A model generated the notes under the pieces. It had not been told where the DNA came from. It was given only the letters and a program-made list of their open reading frames with translations, and did not search any database. A stretch of 54,120 bases of DNA from assembly GCA_910586455.1 (NCBI GenBank), contig CAJUHX010000005.1, positions 20,992 to 75,111 on the forward strand, in the 5' to 3' direction. This DNA comes from an uncultured Muribaculaceae bacterium. Lineage in GTDB: Bacteria; Bacteroidota; Bacteroidia; Bacteroidales; Muribaculaceae. Both the position numbers and the translations under genes were made by a program. Shown here one piece after another: positions 25,441 through 34,823 of the stretch; position 1 is the stretch's first letter; every line of letters begins with the position of its first letter.

Positions 25441-27507
25441 TCAGAGAATCACTTTACGCGCTTTGCCACCCTCGACCACTATGTAAATACCGGATTCGAG
25501 GCGCTGAACAGCCGAATTGCTCACGCCACGCGCCACAATGCGGCCATCGACTGAATATATATCGCAACGACTTTCACCTGCGGCTGTTTCAATATTGCCG
25601 ACTCCCGACGGACTCTCCAGACGGAATGCAGGCGAAAGAACCTGGGTCTGCGCAGAACCTTCCGCACCGTTGACGGTGATGCGGAGGTCGTACCACTTGT
25701 CGGCGCTCTCACGGCCCACGCCGCCAAGTGAAGCCCTATAATACGTGCCGTAGCCGGGGAGATAGAAATTCTCTGGAACTTCGTTCAGAGGCAGTTCGGA
25801 AAATTCGTCGCTTCCATGCGGGGCATATTCAGCCTTGACAGCCGACGGAGCCTTGAACGAGAAGTTCATATAGCCTGCAAAAGAGAATGTAGCCGCCGTG
25901 AGCTCGAGTGTGGCGTCGGCACACTCCGTAAAGCGGTCGGCAGCTATGCCGTTATCGCGCAACTGCAGCGAAGTCAGAGTGGGAATATAGCCGTCGGCGG
26001 GGCTGTAGGTGAGCGTGGCACTGTTGAAGCCTTCGGTTTCGCCGTCGATAAGCACATTACTCATTGTCATCTCCATATTGTACATATCGCCGTTGCCCCA
26101 GTCGAGCCCTCGTGCGAATCCACCAGGCCACGAGCAGATTTCGGTACCGTCGCGTTTTACGCTTAGAGTGCGGCGGTAATCGCCTATCTGCGCAAGCTCG
26201 TTTACTGTGAGTATATCGGTGAAGTTAAATGAGTTGATACCCAGTTTCTCGCCGTAGCGTCCGGTAAAATCATATATGAATCCGTTGTCCCATTTCAGAT
26301 TGTTTGTCGACGAAGGCAAGCACACCAGCGCCGGAACAGCATTGGCGAGTATGGCGTCGTCGGGCAGAGGGTCGCTGTAGCACGGATGACCTGAGTCGGG
26401 TAGTTTGCCGTCATAAAGCATCAGATTGCCGTCGCCGGCAAGGTTGAGGCCGCTCGGCCGCAACCCGGCTTCGGTCATCCTGTAAGGCATCGACGACACG
26501 GAAGCATCGGCCATCTCTATCAGATTATCGCGCAGCACCGGATAGTATTCATAATAGCCGTCATAGCCTTCGGGGGCCCAATAGTACATTCTGTCGGTGG
26601 GGAACTCGTGGTTGTAATTACCAACACCCACGTATGCGTTGCAATGTTTGCCGGCCACCACAAAAAAGCCTGTCATATTAAACTGCGGCGGCTCCTGACG
26701 GGCTCTCCAGGCTGCACTCATCGGGGTTTCGGCGAATGTGGCCGTAACGCTGTGCCATCCGTCGGCGGTCGGGCCGTTGTGCTCCTTGGTAAAGTCGATT
26801 GGTATGACCATGAACACCGGGCCTTGGTTCCATACGTATATATCCATTCGGGTCAGCGTAAAGCGCTGTGGTATAACATTGACAGATACATGAGTGCAGC
26901 ATCTGCAAAATGAGGCCACCTCGTCCTGCAACAATGTTCCGAAGTCATTGTGATGCAGCATCATAATATGGTCGGCCACCGAACAGTTGCTATAGCCGTC
27001 TGTCGAGGGCAACATCAACTCGATACCTGACGGCGACATCCTGTCGATTACGGTTGAAATGGTGGCGTTGCGCTGGTTGACCATAACGCGCTTGGTGCCG
27101 CTCACCTCCACATCCTCCTCGAACAGCAGTATCTGTGTATCTTCATTGTCCGATTTAATATTGACCACCAGGTCATATACACCGGCTTCGATAGTTCCGG
27201 TGTACACATTTCCCGACTTCGGGAGCTCATACATTACCGAATGCTGCGGATTGGCGGAAATAGCCAGAACGTTTGCCACCTCCTGGTTGCGGTCATTGTC
27301 GATAACCACACTGACAGTAAGCTGGGCTGTAGCCGCCTCTGCGGCTGCGGGTCCTGACTGCGCCGCACGCATCGGAAACGATGTAACAAGGCAGTCGCCG
27401 GGAGCCGATTTCTGTATCACCGGAGTAATCTCCGAAGCCGAGGCGCTCAACGTTGCTGCGCAAGCGAGCAGAGCCAGGGCTATTGTCTGTATTTTTGTCT
27501 TTTTCAT
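25441..27507 (-). CDS. Secreted protein of unknown function with a T9SS sorting domain
   Basis: I chose ATG 27507 (MKKTKIQTIALALLACAATLSASA), a clear signal peptide, which leaves 688 residues. A beta-rich N-terminal part covers about residues 45-150. A mid region of unknown fold is rich in Tyr, Asn and Pro. The last 65 residues are a T9SS type A sorting domain (CDIYSVDGRIVARG, then SGIYIVVEGGKARKVIL). It is therefore likely exported through Sec and then T9SS and anchored on the surface or released. I do not recognise the enzyme class. It is the downstream partner of the 965-residue gene, with an inverted repeat between them. Confidence 0.7.
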   Translation of the reverse strand: MKKTKIQTIALALLACAATLSASASEITPVIQKSAPGDCLVTSFPMRAAQSGPAAAEAATAQLTVSVVIDNDRNQEVANVLAISANPQHSVMYELPKSGNVYTGTIEAGVYDLVVNIKSDNEDTQILLFEEDVEVSGTKRVMVNQRNATISTVIDRMSPSGIELMLPSTDGYSNCSVADHIMMLHHNDFGTLLQDEVASFCRCCTHVSVNVIPQRFTLTRMDIYVWNQGPVFMVIPIDFTKEHNGPTADGWHSVTATFAETPMSAAWRARQEPPQFNMTGFFVVAGKHCNAYVGVGNYNHEFPTDRMYYWAPEGYDGYYEYYPVLRDNLIEMADASVSSMPYRMTEAGLRPSGLNLAGDGNLMLYDGKLPDSGHPCYSDPLPDDAILANAVPALVCLPSSTNNLKWDNGFIYDFTGRYGEKLGINSFNFTDILTVNELAQIGDYRRTLSVKRDGTEICSWPGGFARGLDWGNGDMYNMEMTMSNVLIDGETEGFNSATLTYSPADGYIPTLTSLQLRDNGIAADRFTECADATLELTAATFSFAGYMNFSFKAPSAVKAEYAPHGSDEFSELPLNEVPENFYLPGYGTYYRASLGGVGRESADKWYDLRITVNGAEGSAQTQVLSPAFRLESPSGVGNIETAAGESRCDIYSVDGRIVARGVSNSAVQRLESGIYIVVEGGKARKVIL

Positions 27508-27540
27508 TATGTTTCTGAAATTTAGCGGTGTTGCAGAACT

Positions 27541-27642
27541 AAATCTCACACAGTGTGCGCACAGAGGAACATACAATTCTCTTAAAAACCGGTGATTAAA
27601 ACATAGAACTTTATGTTTCTCTGTGTGCTCTGCGTGAGATTT
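27541..27642. repeat. Long imperfect inverted repeat between two secreted-protein genes
   Basis: The left arm 27541-27573 (starts AAATCTCACACAG) and the right arm 27612-27642 (ends CTGCGTGAGATTT) are imperfect reverse complements over about 31-33 positions, with a 2-nt gap and a few mismatches. The loop is about 38 nt. As minus-strand RNA it would form a very long hairpin between the 965-residue and 688-residue genes. There is no U-tract, so it may be a MITE-type insertion or an RNA processing or stabilising element. Confidence 0.7.
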
Positions 27643-27708
27643 ATTTTACAATTACAGCGAGTAAGATTCTGCTACATCAATGAGTCAAACAGGCTGTCAC
27701 TATGTGGC

Positions 27709-30606
27709 TTATTTCACTACCACCTTATATGTTTGTACTCCGGAGGCGGTCTGTACGCGTACTATATAGCAGCCGGGGCCGTCAACACTACATAAGCCGT
27801 TGCGGAATACACCTGCTTTCAGTCCGCTCACACTGTATACGGAGGCCTCGTTAAATTCACCTGCCAGATATATGTCACGGCCAATAGCATGCAGCACACA
27901 CAGCTGATTGCCTGCTACTTCCGAAATTCCGGACCATGAGTTTTTGTAAACACCGTCTTTGTTGAACAGCATCCAGGCCGGGGCAGTGTTGGGAGCCTCG
28001 TCGAAGCCGGCCACTACGAGAATATAACTATTGTCTTCACGGACTGTGCCATAGCCGAAATTCAGCTCACCGGAGTAGGTCTTCTTAACTTTGCGACGCA
28101 TAAACACATCGAACATCCAGTCGTCCAGGCGGCCCTCTTCAAGATAGCTCTCGAAATCGTAGGTTTCACCGTAATAGAGAGCGTAAGAAGCGTCCTTATC
28201 GGTGGGGATAATGGTCATTTCGGCAGTGTATGTATCGGACGAATACGGAGCGTTGGATGTCACGCTTTCGAGTATCAACTCAAAGCTGTTGTCGGCCTGA
28301 TTGCACGAAGCGGTCGTGAACGAATCGTAGAATACTGGCGATGTGCGGTAGCCACCTTCATCCATCAGATATCCGTAAACATAGTATTCGGTATCCCAGC
28401 GTAGAGCGGCAGCGTTGATGATGTCAGACAGCGGACCGTCGAGAGCCTGATGCTTGAGGTCGCGTCGAGCAAACAGACGCCAGTCGTAATAGCCCATTCC
28501 GGACGCTACCCACATGGGCACGTTGTATTCCTCGTGTATCTTGTCGATACCGCCGAGGGCCTCGGCATCGGCCTTGCTGATAACTCCGGCTATGAAGGGG
28601 CGTTCCATGTCGAATGAGTAAATCGAAGCGGACGCTCCGGTGATGCCCGGCTCGTAGGCCATTATAATCATAGCCTCGAAGTTGTCGTCGACAGTATTGA
28701 AATCGGCACGTGTGGCCAGGGTGGTTTCATAACCTTCGTAGCCGAATACGGCTGCCTGCATCACGGCATCGATTTTCACGTTGTCGAACACCACAGTCTG
28801 CTCACCGCTGTAAAGGCGCTCGGAGGATACCAGCGGACGGAGAACACCGCGCATGAAGCTCTTGTGTGAGGTTTCGTCGTCGAAATCATAGTCGTCGCCA
28901 AGATATTTGTCGTAAATAACTGCGGTGTACACATCGTCGTTGGTCGGAGTTATCTTGAGAGTGACTTTTTTGGTTTCATTTTCAGTGCCGTCTTCAACCG
29001 AAAGCACTTCGAGGCTGAATGTGTTGTCGGAAACGACCGGATCGGCAGTGCGCGCCTCGATTTTAGTGAGCGGCATATATACATCACCATCACCGTCGAG
29101 TCCGTAGGCATATACAACATAGTCGGTCGACGAATTAAGGTCGCCGAAACCCCAGGTATGTTCGCCGGTCTTGGCGGTCATCTGGAATATAGTCACCCAG
29201 TCCATGCCGAACAGCGCGGCACCGGTCTTGAAGAAGTCGAGCGATGCCTCGAGGAGTTCGCTGTCGGTCGGACACTGCGATGCCTCCACCATACCGGCAT
29301 ACCAATATATATCGTCTTCAGAAGGTATACCCTTCACTGCTATTGCTTCTGTGGCTGTATAAGCTACCGACAGGTCGATATGCGGAGTCGCCGGGCGTTC
29401 TTCGCCATCTATAATATTGAAGCTCAGCACAAGTTCGTCGTTCGTATGCCCCATAGAGTGGTCGATACGCCAGCGGGTGTCGCCAATGGCGTCCTTGGCC
29501 AAAGTGAGGGTGTATTCGCCATTGTACACGGGATACTCGGCAAACATGGCCTGAAAGGCTGATTTACCGGGAGCGTAACCGTTGATAAACGACAGCTTGA
29601 CCGAGGTTTCAAAATCGCCGTTCACCTCTTTGAGTGTGAAGTTCGGGGTCGAGCCGCCTGATGCCTTTACGTCGCTGTTGTCGCATGTGAAGAACATAAT
29701 CGACTTGAGCTTGCTAAGACTGATGTTGCCGTCGGCATCGGGCTTCGGGGATGCGAAGTCTATTGTCAGGTCATACTTCACAGCCGGAACTACTATGTAG
29801 TAGTTGCTCTTGACCTTTGTGAGATTTACGTCGGTGACATCGCCCTTCTTACCGGTCAGCGACTGCTCGGGGAAGGTAATCAGCAGCGGAGCGTCTTCGT
29901 CAGAAACAAGCGCCGGACTGAATTCAACTTTAAGGATATTGTCGGTTCCGCCGCCCGTAACTGTATAGGCCGACTTATCTACAGTTGTACCGCCAAGTGT
30001 AACCACCGCCTTATCGGTATCCGCTGTAATGATATCGAGCTTTGGAAATATAAGTTTTACTTCCGACACCTCGGCAATGAGCATATCGGGGGCGTACGGG
30101 TCGTAACTTACGGGTTCGCTCTTGAATGAGAAGTCAACTTTGCTCACAGGCAGGCCTTCGGTCACCACAATCTCCATAAGCGGATTTTCGCCCAGTTTAT
30201 TTTCATCGGCATCGTGGAGGGCGAACAAACCCGGGTCGATTTTAACTTCCCAGCGGTCATCGACACTCGCCTTGAAGCCGCCGAGGTCGAGATTAATGGA
30301 GTTGTCGGTATCGCCTATGCTGTGATAGGCATATAATGGTGCAAATGATTTACCGTTCATCTTAAATGAAACATAGGTTGACCATTCAGACCACGACGGA
30401 ACGAAACTCAGATCGGCCGCTTGCGGAAACTGAAGCTGTATCGAATAGAAGGATTCATCTCCTTCCGCCGGCGAAGTTATTACATACGAGAACAGGTCGT
30501 CGGCTTTTTCTCCGGTGTGTTGCGGAGTACTCGCCACCTGTTCGGCCTGCGCCAGAACTGACACGGACAGCATCGCGGAGAATGCTAATGCAGTAAGCTT
30601 TTTCAT
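27709..30606 (-). CDS. Large secreted protein with repeated beta-sandwich modules and a T9SS sorting domain
   Basis: The 965-residue protein starts with a signal peptide (MKKLTALAFSAMLSVSVLAQA). Residues about 40-400 contain two or three beta-sandwich-like stretches. From about 400 a repeated unit of roughly 150 residues recurs: each copy has an x-I-x-PT-x-x-D-x-x-Y core (KITPTNDDVYTAVIYDKYLG and TIIPTDKDASYALYYG) and a D-Y-V-V-Y-A-Y-G-type turn. The final 80 residues are a T9SS-like sorting domain (VYSVSGLKAGVF, GPGCYIVRVQ, YKVVVK). This suggests a surface or secreted binding protein. I do not know the ligand. Confidence 0.7.
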   Translation of the reverse strand: MKKLTALAFSAMLSVSVLAQAEQVASTPQHTGEKADDLFSYVITSPAEGDESFYSIQLQFPQAADLSFVPSWSEWSTYVSFKMNGKSFAPLYAYHSIGDTDNSINLDLGGFKASVDDRWEVKIDPGLFALHDADENKLGENPLMEIVVTEGLPVSKVDFSFKSEPVSYDPYAPDMLIAEVSEVKLIFPKLDIITADTDKAVVTLGGTTVDKSAYTVTGGGTDNILKVEFSPALVSDEDAPLLITFPEQSLTGKKGDVTDVNLTKVKSNYYIVVPAVKYDLTIDFASPKPDADGNISLSKLKSIMFFTCDNSDVKASGGSTPNFTLKEVNGDFETSVKLSFINGYAPGKSAFQAMFAEYPVYNGEYTLTLAKDAIGDTRWRIDHSMGHTNDELVLSFNIIDGEERPATPHIDLSVAYTATEAIAVKGIPSEDDIYWYAGMVEASQCPTDSELLEASLDFFKTGAALFGMDWVTIFQMTAKTGEHTWGFGDLNSSTDYVVYAYGLDGDGDVYMPLTKIEARTADPVVSDNTFSLEVLSVEDGTENETKKVTLKITPTNDDVYTAVIYDKYLGDDYDFDDETSHKSFMRGVLRPLVSSERLYSGEQTVVFDNVKIDAVMQAAVFGYEGYETTLATRADFNTVDDNFEAMIIMAYEPGITGASASIYSFDMERPFIAGVISKADAEALGGIDKIHEEYNVPMWVASGMGYYDWRLFARRDLKHQALDGPLSDIINAAALRWDTEYYVYGYLMDEGGYRTSPVFYDSFTTASCNQADNSFELILESVTSNAPYSSDTYTAEMTIIPTDKDASYALYYGETYDFESYLEEGRLDDWMFDVFMRRKVKKTYSGELNFGYGTVREDNSYILVVAGFDEAPNTAPAWMLFNKDGVYKNSWSGISEVAGNQLCVLHAIGRDIYLAGEFNEASVYSVSGLKAGVFRNGLCSVDGPGCYIVRVQTASGVQTYKVVVK

Positions 30607-30648
30607 CAGGAATAGGTGTTAAAGTTTGATTTTGGTTGAATACGATGG

Positions 30649-30683
30649 CAAATATATACTATCATTGCCATATCCACAACAAA
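30649..30683 (-). promoter_or_regulatory. Likely promoter of the 965-residue protein gene
   Basis: On the minus strand TATATTTG (30656-30649) fits TAnnTTTG. A TTTG at 30683-30680 is 23 bases upstream, a little far. The start of transcription would be near 30643, about 37 nt before the ATG. Confidence 0.5.
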
Positions 30684-30895
30684 ATGCTTCAGTATGATTT
30701 CGCAATTAACTTTATTTAACTTTATTATTCTTGCATGTTTAATTTATATATTGGATAACAGTCAATAACTATGATTATAAACTCAAATGGGGGGGGGGTA
30801 AAAATTTATAATTAAAAAGCATTTACATGCAAAAGTACTAACATTTAACAGCCGATAACTTTTTTTATACAGTTCACACTTTCTTGAAGGAGTTC
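30684..30895. other. AT-rich intergenic stretch with a G10 tract
   Basis: Between the divergent genes at 30606 (minus) and 30954 (plus) I see no gene. It is AT-rich except for ten consecutive G at about 30789-30798. A CAAAAGTA (30830-30837) resembles a minus-strand -7 box but has no -33 partner. Confidence 0.5.
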
Positions 30896-30926
30896 TTGGC
30901 AAATAGCAATAATTTGGCTAATTTTG
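30896..30926 (+). promoter_or_regulatory. Promoter of the membrane protein gene
   Basis: TAATTTTG (30919-30926) matches the -7 consensus, with a weak TTGG-type -33 at 30896-30899. The predicted start near 30932 lies after the ATG at 30924, so translation must begin at ATG 30954. Confidence 0.55.
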
Positions 30927-30953
30927 TCTGACAAAACGGAACGAGCAAGACAA

Positions 30954-32495
30954 ATGAGAAAAAACACAGTTCTCTCCGCTTCGACTGCAGGCGGATGGTC
31001 GTGGGCGGCAATGGCCCTCCTGTGCGCGCTGATGGCCTGGATGACATCGAGCGTGGTATGGCTTGGCGACGATGTAGACTATGGCTTCGTAATCCATGAC
31101 CACGTCTGGACGAGCCACGGACAGATTGAGTCTGCAGGCGATATAGTGTCGTCGCAGATTGCCCATTATCAAAACACCAACGGTCGCGCGGTGGCACACA
31201 GCCTTGTACAACTCTTCTGCGGCGTCCTGGGTCAGGGCATGTTCACGTTGTGCAACGCACTTGTGTATCTGATATTCGCATGGCTGACAGTACGTTTCGG
31301 CGGTATCCGCAGACCCATGAGTCACCCCGTGGCGGTGGCCACGGCGGCAGCGCTGATTCCGCTGACGTTCATAACCAAGATGATGCCGAGCTGTCAGATT
31401 GGCTTTGTGTGGATGTTTACTCTCACGCTTGCATGGCTGTACCTGTTTGTCCACAAAGCACGCGCCGGATGGCCTGCAAGCATAGGCATAGCCCTGCTTG
31501 GACTGCTGGCCGGCAACGGTCAGGAAGCACTCTCCATAGGGCTGTCGGCTGCGTTGGGCATCTGGTGGCTCCGCCGGCGTTGCCGCATAGGTGTGCGCCG
31601 GAGCCTGTGGCTCGGATTCTACTGGCTCGGCACTCTGAGCGCATGTCTGGCACCCGGCACTCTGGCTCGCAGCGGGCGCATGAACATAGCCCCCGGCGAC
31701 TCGCTGCTGTATATGGCGCTGGCTCTCCGGGCCGTATACGTACTTGCCGCAGTAATGCTGTGGCTGCACTTCCGCCACCACCGCAGCTGGCGCAGCCTGT
31801 GGCGCGGCTCGGCGCTGTGGCTCAACACTGTGGTGATTCTGCTGCTGTTCAACCTCTGGATTGGCGTTTACAGCAACCGACAGCTGTTCGGAGCCGAGAT
31901 GGCCGCCATGATAGCGCTGCTGCGCATGTTGCCTCGCCACAGCTTCAACAGGGTGTGGCTTACAGTGTTCGCCGCCCTGTCGCTGATGCTGTGCGTACAC
32001 CAGATAAATTGCGCCCGCTATGTCAGACGCCAGTACCGCGAAATAGCCGACATGTACACCTGCTCACGTGATGGTGTGGTGTTCTACGACCGCACACTCG
32101 GGTCGCTGAACCCGTTTGTCCGCGAATTCCGTATCTACGAAGACATTACCGGCTATGGTGCGCACGAAACCCGCCGCACTATAGTGAAAGACTTCGCGCG
32201 CCGCTTCCCCGGCGGAGCGCCACTGCGCCTGTACCCCGCCGCTATCAACCGGCTTGAGGCTCCGGCCGATACAGCGCTGGAGTATGCACCGCAGCACTAT
32301 ATGGTGCTGGTTACAGAAAACAAGCCCGAAAAATTCCGCATCGAAAGCCATAACTCGCTGATGCCCCGGATAAAATATACCGACGAAACTGTAGCCGACT
32401 GCTACCCTGCAGTAGGCGGTCAGGGCTGGTATGCCACCGTAGTAGCACCGTGGCGACCTTTCGTAAAAATCGATTCAATATACGTAAAACGATGA
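30954..32495 (+). CDS. Multi-pass inner-membrane protein, possibly DUF6056-like
   Basis: With the start at 30954 (MRKNTVLSASTAGGWSW) the protein has 513 residues. An earlier ATG at 30924 overlaps the promoter. About ten hydrophobic segments are spread over residues 15-370, separated by Arg-rich loops. An extracytoplasmic-type C-terminal part of about 140 residues follows (for example GGQGWYATVVAPWRPFVKID). The N-terminal WLGDDVDYGF acidic motif after TM1 recalls DUF6056 and glycosyltransferase-like membrane families, where an acidic pair follows the first helix. That assignment is tentative. The stop overlaps the next start by 4 nt. Confidence 0.55.
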   Translation: MRKNTVLSASTAGGWSWAAMALLCALMAWMTSSVVWLGDDVDYGFVIHDHVWTSHGQIESAGDIVSSQIAHYQNTNGRAVAHSLVQLFCGVLGQGMFTLCNALVYLIFAWLTVRFGGIRRPMSHPVAVATAAALIPLTFITKMMPSCQIGFVWMFTLTLAWLYLFVHKARAGWPASIGIALLGLLAGNGQEALSIGLSAALGIWWLRRRCRIGVRRSLWLGFYWLGTLSACLAPGTLARSGRMNIAPGDSLLYMALALRAVYVLAAVMLWLHFRHHRSWRSLWRGSALWLNTVVILLLFNLWIGVYSNRQLFGAEMAAMIALLRMLPRHSFNRVWLTVFAALSLMLCVHQINCARYVRRQYREIADMYTCSRDGVVFYDRTLGSLNPFVREFRIYEDITGYGAHETRRTIVKDFARRFPGGAPLRLYPAAINRLEAPADTALEYAPQHYMVLVTENKPEKFRIESHNSLMPRIKYTDETVADCYPAVGGQGWYATVVAPWRPFVKIDSIYVKR

Positions 32496-33160
32496 TTGAC
32501 ATAAAGTTTGACCCTGCCATAAAAGAACTGTGGCCCGACTACCATGTAATACAGGTGGAATGTAATGTGGCAAACGGCCCAACACCCGACACGCTGTGGT
32601 GCGAACTCGAGCAGTTCGCCGACAGTTTCAGGCAGTTGCATCAGATGCCCGACATCAATCAACGGCCTGCCATCGCCGCCACCCGCGCGGCATACAAGCG
32701 CTTCGGCAAAGAGCCCAACCGCTACCGTCCGTCGGCCGAAGCCCTCTGCAGGCGTATTGTCAAAGGGCTCGACTTATACCGCTCGCTCAGCGTTATCGAC
32801 CTGATAAACCTGCTGTCGGTAATGACCGGACACAGTATCGGCGGCTTCGATGCCTCGAAAGTCGAAGGCAGCTGCATAACCTTCGGCGTCGGACGCGAAG
32901 GCGAGCCATACGAGGCCATAGGCCGCGGCCCGCTGAACATCGCCGGCCTGCCAATATGGCGCGACGCCGTAGGCGGCATCGGTACACCCACTTCCGACAA
33001 CGACCGCACCAAACTCTCCGTCGACACCCGGCGCCTGCTGATGACTATCAACGTGTTCGGCAGCGAAATGCCCGACGACGAGGTAATAGCTCTTACAAGG
33101 CGTCTGCTCGAAACCTATGCCGAAGCCACCGACATCAGCTTCCGCTGCGTATCGGTCTGA
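32492..33160 (+). CDS. B3/B4 tRNA-binding-domain protein
   Basis: The 222-residue cytosolic protein has the fold of the B3/B4 domain of the phenylalanyl-tRNA synthetase beta subunit. Diagnostic sequence is RAAYKRFGKEPNRYRPSAEA and then SLSVIDLINLLSVMTGHSIG. In PheT this domain edits Tyr-tRNA(Phe); stand-alone copies are presumed to act on mischarged tRNAs or related substrates. The ATG at 32492 overlaps the preceding TGA (ATGA). This coupling to a membrane protein gene is unexpected. An in-frame ATG at 32450 lies inside the upstream gene and is unlikely. Confidence 0.8.
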   Translation: MIDIKFDPAIKELWPDYHVIQVECNVANGPTPDTLWCELEQFADSFRQLHQMPDINQRPAIAATRAAYKRFGKEPNRYRPSAEALCRRIVKGLDLYRSLSVIDLINLLSVMTGHSIGGFDASKVEGSCITFGVGREGEPYEAIGRGPLNIAGLPIWRDAVGGIGTPTSDNDRTKLSVDTRRLLMTINVFGSEMPDDEVIALTRRLLETYAEATDISFRCVSV

Positions 33161-33190
33161 TTTCACATCACCCCTAAACCGACGATAATT

Positions 33191-34672
33191 ATGGACTTCA
33201 TTACAACTGAAAACATATTGCTGGCCGGATCGACCCTGCTTATCGCCGGCGTACTGATAGGCAAATCGAGCTATCGCACCGGTCTGCCCCTGCTGCTGAT
33301 ATTTCTGATTGTGGGCATGGCCTTCGGCACCGACGGACTGGGCATCCACTTCAGCGACATGCACAGCGCACAGTTCATAGGCATGATAGCCCTGTGCGTG
33401 ATACTATTTTCGGGCGGCATGGGCACACGCCTGTCCGACATCCGGCCCGTACTTCTGCCGGGCCTGATACTGTCTACAGCCGGAGTGCTTGTCACGGCCA
33501 TGGTCACCGGCCTGTTTATCTGGTGGCTGTCTGGAATGAGCTGGACCAACATACACTTTGCGCTGCTGCCCTCGCTGCTGCTGGCAGCCACAATGTCGTC
33601 GACCGACTCAGCCTCGGTGTTCGGTATTCTGGGCAGCCAGAAAGTATCGCTGCGCAATAATCTGCGCCCCATGCTTGAGCTCGAAAGCGGCTCGAACGAC
33701 CCTATGGCCTACATGCTCACCATAATACTGCTCCAGGCCATTACCCTCGGCGGAGGCCTCTCGGCCGGACAGATACTGCTCGAACTGCTGCTACAGTTCG
33801 GTGTAGGCGCCGCAGGCGGCTATCTTATGGGCCGGTTCACGCTGTGGCTTATCAGCATCTACCGCCGCATAGGCAGCAAAGCCGACGTACAGGAAGACGC
33901 CTCCCAGGCCACATCCATGATTTCCATACTCATCATCGGATGTGTATTCTTCACCTTCGCCCTCACCACAGCTCTGGCCGGCAACGGCTATCTTGCCGTT
34001 TACATCTCGGGCATAGTGATAGGCAACGCCCGCATAGCCGGGCACCGCGGCATCAACAAGTTTATCGACGGCATGACCTGGCTGGCGCAGATTGTGGTAT
34101 TTCTGATGCTCGGCCTGCTGGTGAACCCCCATGAAATGCTCGACGTAGCCGCTGTATCGCTGCTTATAGGCGTGTTTATGATTCTGGTGGGGCGCCCGCT
34201 GAGCGTGTTTCTGTCGCTTTCGCCACTGCGTGGCATCGATATGCGTTCCAAGTTGTTCGTTTCGTGGGTAGGCCTGCGCGGAGCGGTACCGATAATCTTC
34301 GCCACATACCCTGTGGTGGCTGATATCGAAGGCGCCGGCCAGATTTTCAACATAGTGTTTTTCGTAACCCTGCTGTCGCTGCTCATACAGGGCACCACAG
34401 TGCTGACCGCCGCCCGCCGCCTGAAACTCATCGACAATACAACCACCGCCGACGAAGACTTCGGGGTGGAACTCTCCGACGAACTGCCAACATCGCTGCA
34501 GACCCTCACGCTTACCGAACGCGACCTCGAGCATGGCAACACACTCAGCGCCATGCATCTGCCTGCCGGCTCGCTGGTTATGATGGTACGGCGAGGCAGC
34601 GAGCATCTGGTTCCAAACGGCAGCATGAATCTGCGCCCGGGCGATATACTGCTTATTATTCGCAAAGACTGA
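33191..34672 (+). CDS. Potassium/proton antiporter, CPA1 family, with a C-terminal RCK_C domain
   Basis: The 493-residue inner-membrane protein has about 12 hydrophobic segments. Typical CPA1/NhaP2 motifs are STDSASV (137-143), LELESGSNDPMAYM with the transport-site N169-D170 pair, and GLRGAVPIIFATYP in a late helix. After residue 415 a soluble RCK_C (TrkA_C) domain appears, with AGSLVMMVRRG and PNGSMNLRPGDILLI. It resembles NhaP2/CvrA, which exports K+ in exchange for H+. It starts 30 nt after the B3/B4 gene and probably belongs to the same transcript. Confidence 0.88.
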   Translation: MDFITTENILLAGSTLLIAGVLIGKSSYRTGLPLLLIFLIVGMAFGTDGLGIHFSDMHSAQFIGMIALCVILFSGGMGTRLSDIRPVLLPGLILSTAGVLVTAMVTGLFIWWLSGMSWTNIHFALLPSLLLAATMSSTDSASVFGILGSQKVSLRNNLRPMLELESGSNDPMAYMLTIILLQAITLGGGLSAGQILLELLLQFGVGAAGGYLMGRFTLWLISIYRRIGSKADVQEDASQATSMISILIIGCVFFTFALTTALAGNGYLAVYISGIVIGNARIAGHRGINKFIDGMTWLAQIVVFLMLGLLVNPHEMLDVAAVSLLIGVFMILVGRPLSVFLSLSPLRGIDMRSKLFVSWVGLRGAVPIIFATYPVVADIEGAGQIFNIVFFVTLLSLLIQGTTVLTAARRLKLIDNTTTADEDFGVELSDELPTSLQTLTLTERDLEHGNTLSAMHLPAGSLVMMVRRGSEHLVPNGSMNLRPGDILLIIRKD

Positions 34673-34815
34673 CACACCGCGTCATCAAATATTCTCTTGT
34701 GCCGCACCCGTACTGCGCTATACAACGGGCATCGAAATCACACATCAAAACACACATTTTGTCAGCGAAACAAAAAAAAATAAGCAAAAACACATCAATA
34801 ATCCAAAATTTTACA

Positions 34816-34823
34816 TATCTTTG
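34816..34823 (+). promoter_or_regulatory. Likely -7 element (TATCTTTG) of the three-gene secreted operon
   Basis: TATCTTTG fits the -7 consensus exactly. No clear TTTG lies at the -33 distance, where the DNA is A-rich. It predicts a leader of about 95 nt before ATG 34926. Confidence 0.55.

Noticed and set aside
30918..32000. 360-codon minus-strand frame opposite the membrane protein gene
   Set aside because: It is rich in His, Gln and Pro, typical of antisense translation of Leu-, Trp- and Gly-rich membrane-protein codons.
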